From JAEULH01 sp963746275 (lineage in GTDB: Bacteria > Pseudomonadota > Alphaproteobacteria > Rhodospirillales > Defluviicoccaceae), in assembly GCA_963746275.1 (NCBI GenBank), contig CAVVAX010000037.1, positions 1 through 64,000 of the forward strand: 64,000 bases of DNA, read 5' to 3'. Both the position numbers and the translations under genes were made by a program. The first letter of the stretch is position 1. Every line of letters starts with the position of its first letter. A model generated the notes under the pieces. It saw only the letters and a program-made list of their open reading frames with translations. It had not been told where the DNA came from and searched no databases. Positions 61,863-64,000 of this stretch are shown here, one piece after another.

Positions 61863-64000
61863 CCGGCACCCTTTACGGCCTCGGCATCGGCCCGGGCGAT
61901 CCCGACCTGATCACGGTGAAGGCGAAAGCCGTCCTGGCCGACGTTCCGGTCATCGCTTATCCGGCGCCCGAGGGCGGCGAGAGCCTGGTTCGGGCCATTG
62001 CCGATAAGCACATCCCGCCCGGCCGCACCGAGGTCGTCATCTCCACGCCGATGATCTCCGGGCAGTTCCCGGCCAACGAGGTCTATGACCGCTACGCCGC
62101 GATCATTGCCGAGCATCTCGACGCCGGACGCGATGTCGCCGTGCTGTGCGAGGGCGACCCTTTCCTCTACGGCTCGTTCATGTACGTCTACGAGCGCCTG
62201 GCGCCGCGCTACGCAGCCAAGGTCGTGCCGGGCGTCTCGTCGCTCGGCGCCGCCGCCGCCGCCGCCGGAACCTGGCTCGCTTCCCGGGACGAGATCCTGA
62301 TGGTGCTGCCGGCGACGCTGGCCGAGGACGAACTCGCCGCCCGCCTGGCGCTGACCGACGCCGCCGCGATCATGAAGGTCGGCCGCCACCTGGCCAAGGT
62401 CCGGCGGGTACTGTCTCGCTTGGGGCTTGCCGCCGAGGCTCGCTACGTCGAGCGGGCGACGATGGCCGGCGAGACGGTCCTGCCGCTGGACGCGGCGGAG
62501 CTGAAGACGGCGCCGTACTTCTCCATGGTCCTCGTCCGCCGCGCCGATGCCGAACCGGCCTCGGCACGCGCTGATGACGCGGATGTGGCGCGGCTGCCGG
62601 CCGGGGCGGCGCTGGTCGCGCTCTCTCCGGGCGGGCTGGCTCTGGCGAGACGGCTGCAGCCGGTGCTGCCGCAAAGCCGCATCCACGGGCTTGCGGGCCG
62701 CGCCGAGGGCGGCGACCAGACGTTCGCCGAGACGGCGGTCCACCTCGGCGCACTGTTCGCCGAAGGCATCCCGATCGTCGGCGTCTGCGCCGCCGGCATC
62801 CTGATCCGTGCGCTGGCGCCCGCTTTGGCCGACAAGCGGGCCGAACCGCCGGTCGTCGCCGTTGCCGAGACCGGCGCCTGCGCCGTGCCCTTGCTCGGCG
62901 GCCACCACGGCGCCAACCGCCTGGCCCGCGCCATCGCCGACGCCCTGGCCGGCGTCGCCGCCATCACCACCGGCGGCGACGTCCGCCTTGGGCTTGCCCT
63001 CGACGATCCGCCGCCGGGCTGGCGCGTCGCCAATCCCGCGGCGGCGAAGACGATCACCGCCGCGCTGCTCGCCGATCGGCCGGTACACCTGTCGGTCGCG
63101 GCGGGTGACGGCACCTGGCTTCGCGGCTCGTGCGCCCGCTTCGTCGACAGCGCTGCGCAGGCCGGCGCGCTCGGCGTCCGCGTCACCGACCGGCGCACAC
63201 AGCTCTCGCCGACGACTCTGGTGCTGCATCCCCCGGTCCTGGTCGTGGGCGTCGGCTGCGCCCGCGGCGCGCCTTCCGACGAGCTGATCACGCTGGTAGA
63301 GGGCGCGCTCGCCGCCCATGGCCTCGCGGCCGGCGCCGTCGCCTGCGTCGCCTCGCTGGATCTGAAGGCGGACGAGCCAGCGGTGCACGCGCTTGCCACC
63401 CATCTTGGCGTTCCGGCCCGTTTCTTCACCGCCGAGGAGCTGGAGCGCGAGCGGCCCCGGCTCGCCAACCCGTCCGATGTCGTTTTCCGCGAGGTCGGCT
63501 GTCACGGCGTCGCCGAAGGCGCGGCTTTGGCCGCCGCCGGTGCGGAGGCAAGCCTGTTCGTCACCAAGACCAAGTCGGCGCAGACGACCTGCGCCATCGC
63601 CCGCACCCGCCTCGACATCGACCCGGGCCACGTCGGCCGGCCCCGCGGCCGGCTCACCATCGCAGGCATCGGCCCCGGGCAGAGCATTTGGCGCATACCC
63701 GAGGCGACCGCGGCCTTGGCCGCGGCCGACGATGTGGTGGGCTTGGGCCTCTACCTGGAGCTCATCGGCGATCTCCTCTTCGGCAAGGCCTGCCACACCT
63801 CCGAGCTGGCGGAGGAGGAGCAGCGGGTCCGCCTGGCGCTGGACCTCGCCGCCCGCGGCCGCCGCGTCTGCCTGGTGAGCTCCGGCGACGCCGGGATCTA
63901 CGCTCTCGCGGCCCTCGTGTTCGAGTTGCTGGAAGTGGAGGACCGGCCGGAGTGGAACCGCGTCGAGACCCTGGTGGTGCCCGGCATCTCGGCGCTGCAG
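61859..64000 (+). CDS. CobI-CbiG-CobJ trifunctional fusion (partial, runs off the window)
   Basis: One open frame of 714 codons to the window end with no stop. Residues 1 to about 230: precorrin-2 C20-methyltransferase (LYGLGIGPGDPDLITVKAKA, VLCEGDPFLYGSFMYVYERL, VVPGVSSLGAAAAAAG). About 245-590: CbiG-like (IVGVCAAGILIRALAPALAD, LLGGHHGANRLARAIADAL, then VGVGCARGAPSDELITLVEG). From about 598: precorrin-3B C17-methyltransferase (LTIAGIGPGQSIWRIPEATA, VCLVSSGDAGIYALAALVFE). CobJ is cut at the edge. CbiG opens the ring A lactone in the oxygen-independent pathway, so with CbiX this suggests early cobalt insertion. The ATG overlaps the cobL stop. Confidence 0.93.
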   Translation, partial: MTGTLYGLGIGPGDPDLITVKAKAVLADVPVIAYPAPEGGESLVRAIADKHIPPGRTEVVISTPMISGQFPANEVYDRYAAIIAEHLDAGRDVAVLCEGDPFLYGSFMYVYERLAPRYAAKVVPGVSSLGAAAAAAGTWLASRDEILMVLPATLAEDELAARLALTDAAAIMKVGRHLAKVRRVLSRLGLAAEARYVERATMAGETVLPLDAAELKTAPYFSMVLVRRADAEPASARADDADVARLPAGAALVALSPGGLALARRLQPVLPQSRIHGLAGRAEGGDQTFAETAVHLGALFAEGIPIVGVCAAGILIRALAPALADKRAEPPVVAVAETGACAVPLLGGHHGANRLARAIADALAGVAAITTGGDVRLGLALDDPPPGWRVANPAAAKTITAALLADRPVHLSVAAGDGTWLRGSCARFVDSAAQAGALGVRVTDRRTQLSPTTLVLHPPVLVVGVGCARGAPSDELITLVEGALAAHGLAAGAVACVASLDLKADEPAVHALATHLGVPARFFTAEELERERPRLANPSDVVFREVGCHGVAEGAALAAAGAEASLFVTKTKSAQTTCAIARTRLDIDPGHVGRPRGRLTIAGIGPGQSIWRIPEATAALAAADDVVGLGLYLELIGDLLFGKACHTSELAEEEQRVRLALDLAARGRRVCLVSSGDAGIYALAALVFELLEVEDRPEWNRVETLVVPGISALQ

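Noticed and set aside
61124..63796. An 890-codon leftward open frame opposite the cobalamin genes
   Set aside because: Same reason: it is antisense to clear CobL and CobI-CbiG-CobJ coding sequence and has a biased, repetitive composition.

Overview
This is a high-GC chromosomal segment from an alphaproteobacterium, most likely a member of the Rhodospirillales. The evidence is gene content and order: ethylmalonyl-CoA pathway genes mch and mcl1; a chorismate mutase-hisC-tyrA set divergent from metX-metW; an SUV3-like helicase, S4 protein, TerB, fdxA, carD run; ileS-lspA-DUF3035; and a cbiX-cobH-cobL-cobI/cbiG/cobJ block. An E. coli-type four-subunit fumarate reductase, two PstS proteins and B12-dependent carbon metabolism recall activated-sludge glycogen accumulators such as Defluviicoccus, but that placement is inference. 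I found no rRNA, tRNA, CRISPR array or intact transposase.

Layout. 0.2-2.4 kb (-): malyl-CoA lyase and mesaconyl-CoA hydratase. 3.3-8.2 kb (-): purK, purE, tyrA, hisC, chorismate mutase. 8.3-11.2 kb (+): metX, metW, an orphan Mrr-type nuclease. 11.3-13.5 kb: methyltransferase (-), gloB and a GST-like gene (+). 13.5-17.6 kb (-): cysD-cysNC-manC, a sulfate-activation plus GDP-mannose operon. 17.9-20.6 kb (-): P-type cation ATPase. 21.0-26.4 kb (+): a DUF2760 protein and two divergent Hsp70 proteins, ended by a bidirectional terminator. 26.5-29.7 kb (-): frdABCD. 29.9-31.3 kb (+): MATE transporter. 31.4-33.1 kb: an AT-rich islet with a decayed SDH-family protease gene between two 119-bp direct repeats. 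33.9-39.3 kb (+): MaoC hydratase, ribF, ileS, lspA, lipoprotein. 39.4-41.4 kb (-): htpG. 41.7-47.6 kb (+): pcm, helicase, S4, TerB, fdxA, carD, SLOG-like protein. 47.5-52.7 kb (+): Pho box, pstSCAB and a second pstS. 52.9-57.7 kb: degenerate Fic-like protein, DUF3616 protein, two polysaccharide genes. 57.9-64.0 kb (+): corrin-ring synthesis genes overlapping by 4 nt and running off the end.

How the parts fit. B12 made through the last block would serve B12-dependent mutases of the ethylmalonyl-CoA and methylmalonyl-CoA routes; mch and mcl1 belong to the former. FrdABCD would feed succinate into a reductive branch under low oxygen. CysD/CysNC make PAPS and ManC makes GDP-mannose, so their shared operon points to a sulfated polysaccharide.

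Data quality matters. At least 16 conserved reading frames are interrupted by apparent single-base insertions, 14 of them in otherwise intact genes, almost all with the same +1 sign. I read these as sequence errors and annotate each gene as one feature. The SDH-family gene is different (a -1 shift plus an in-frame stop) and looks truly decayed.
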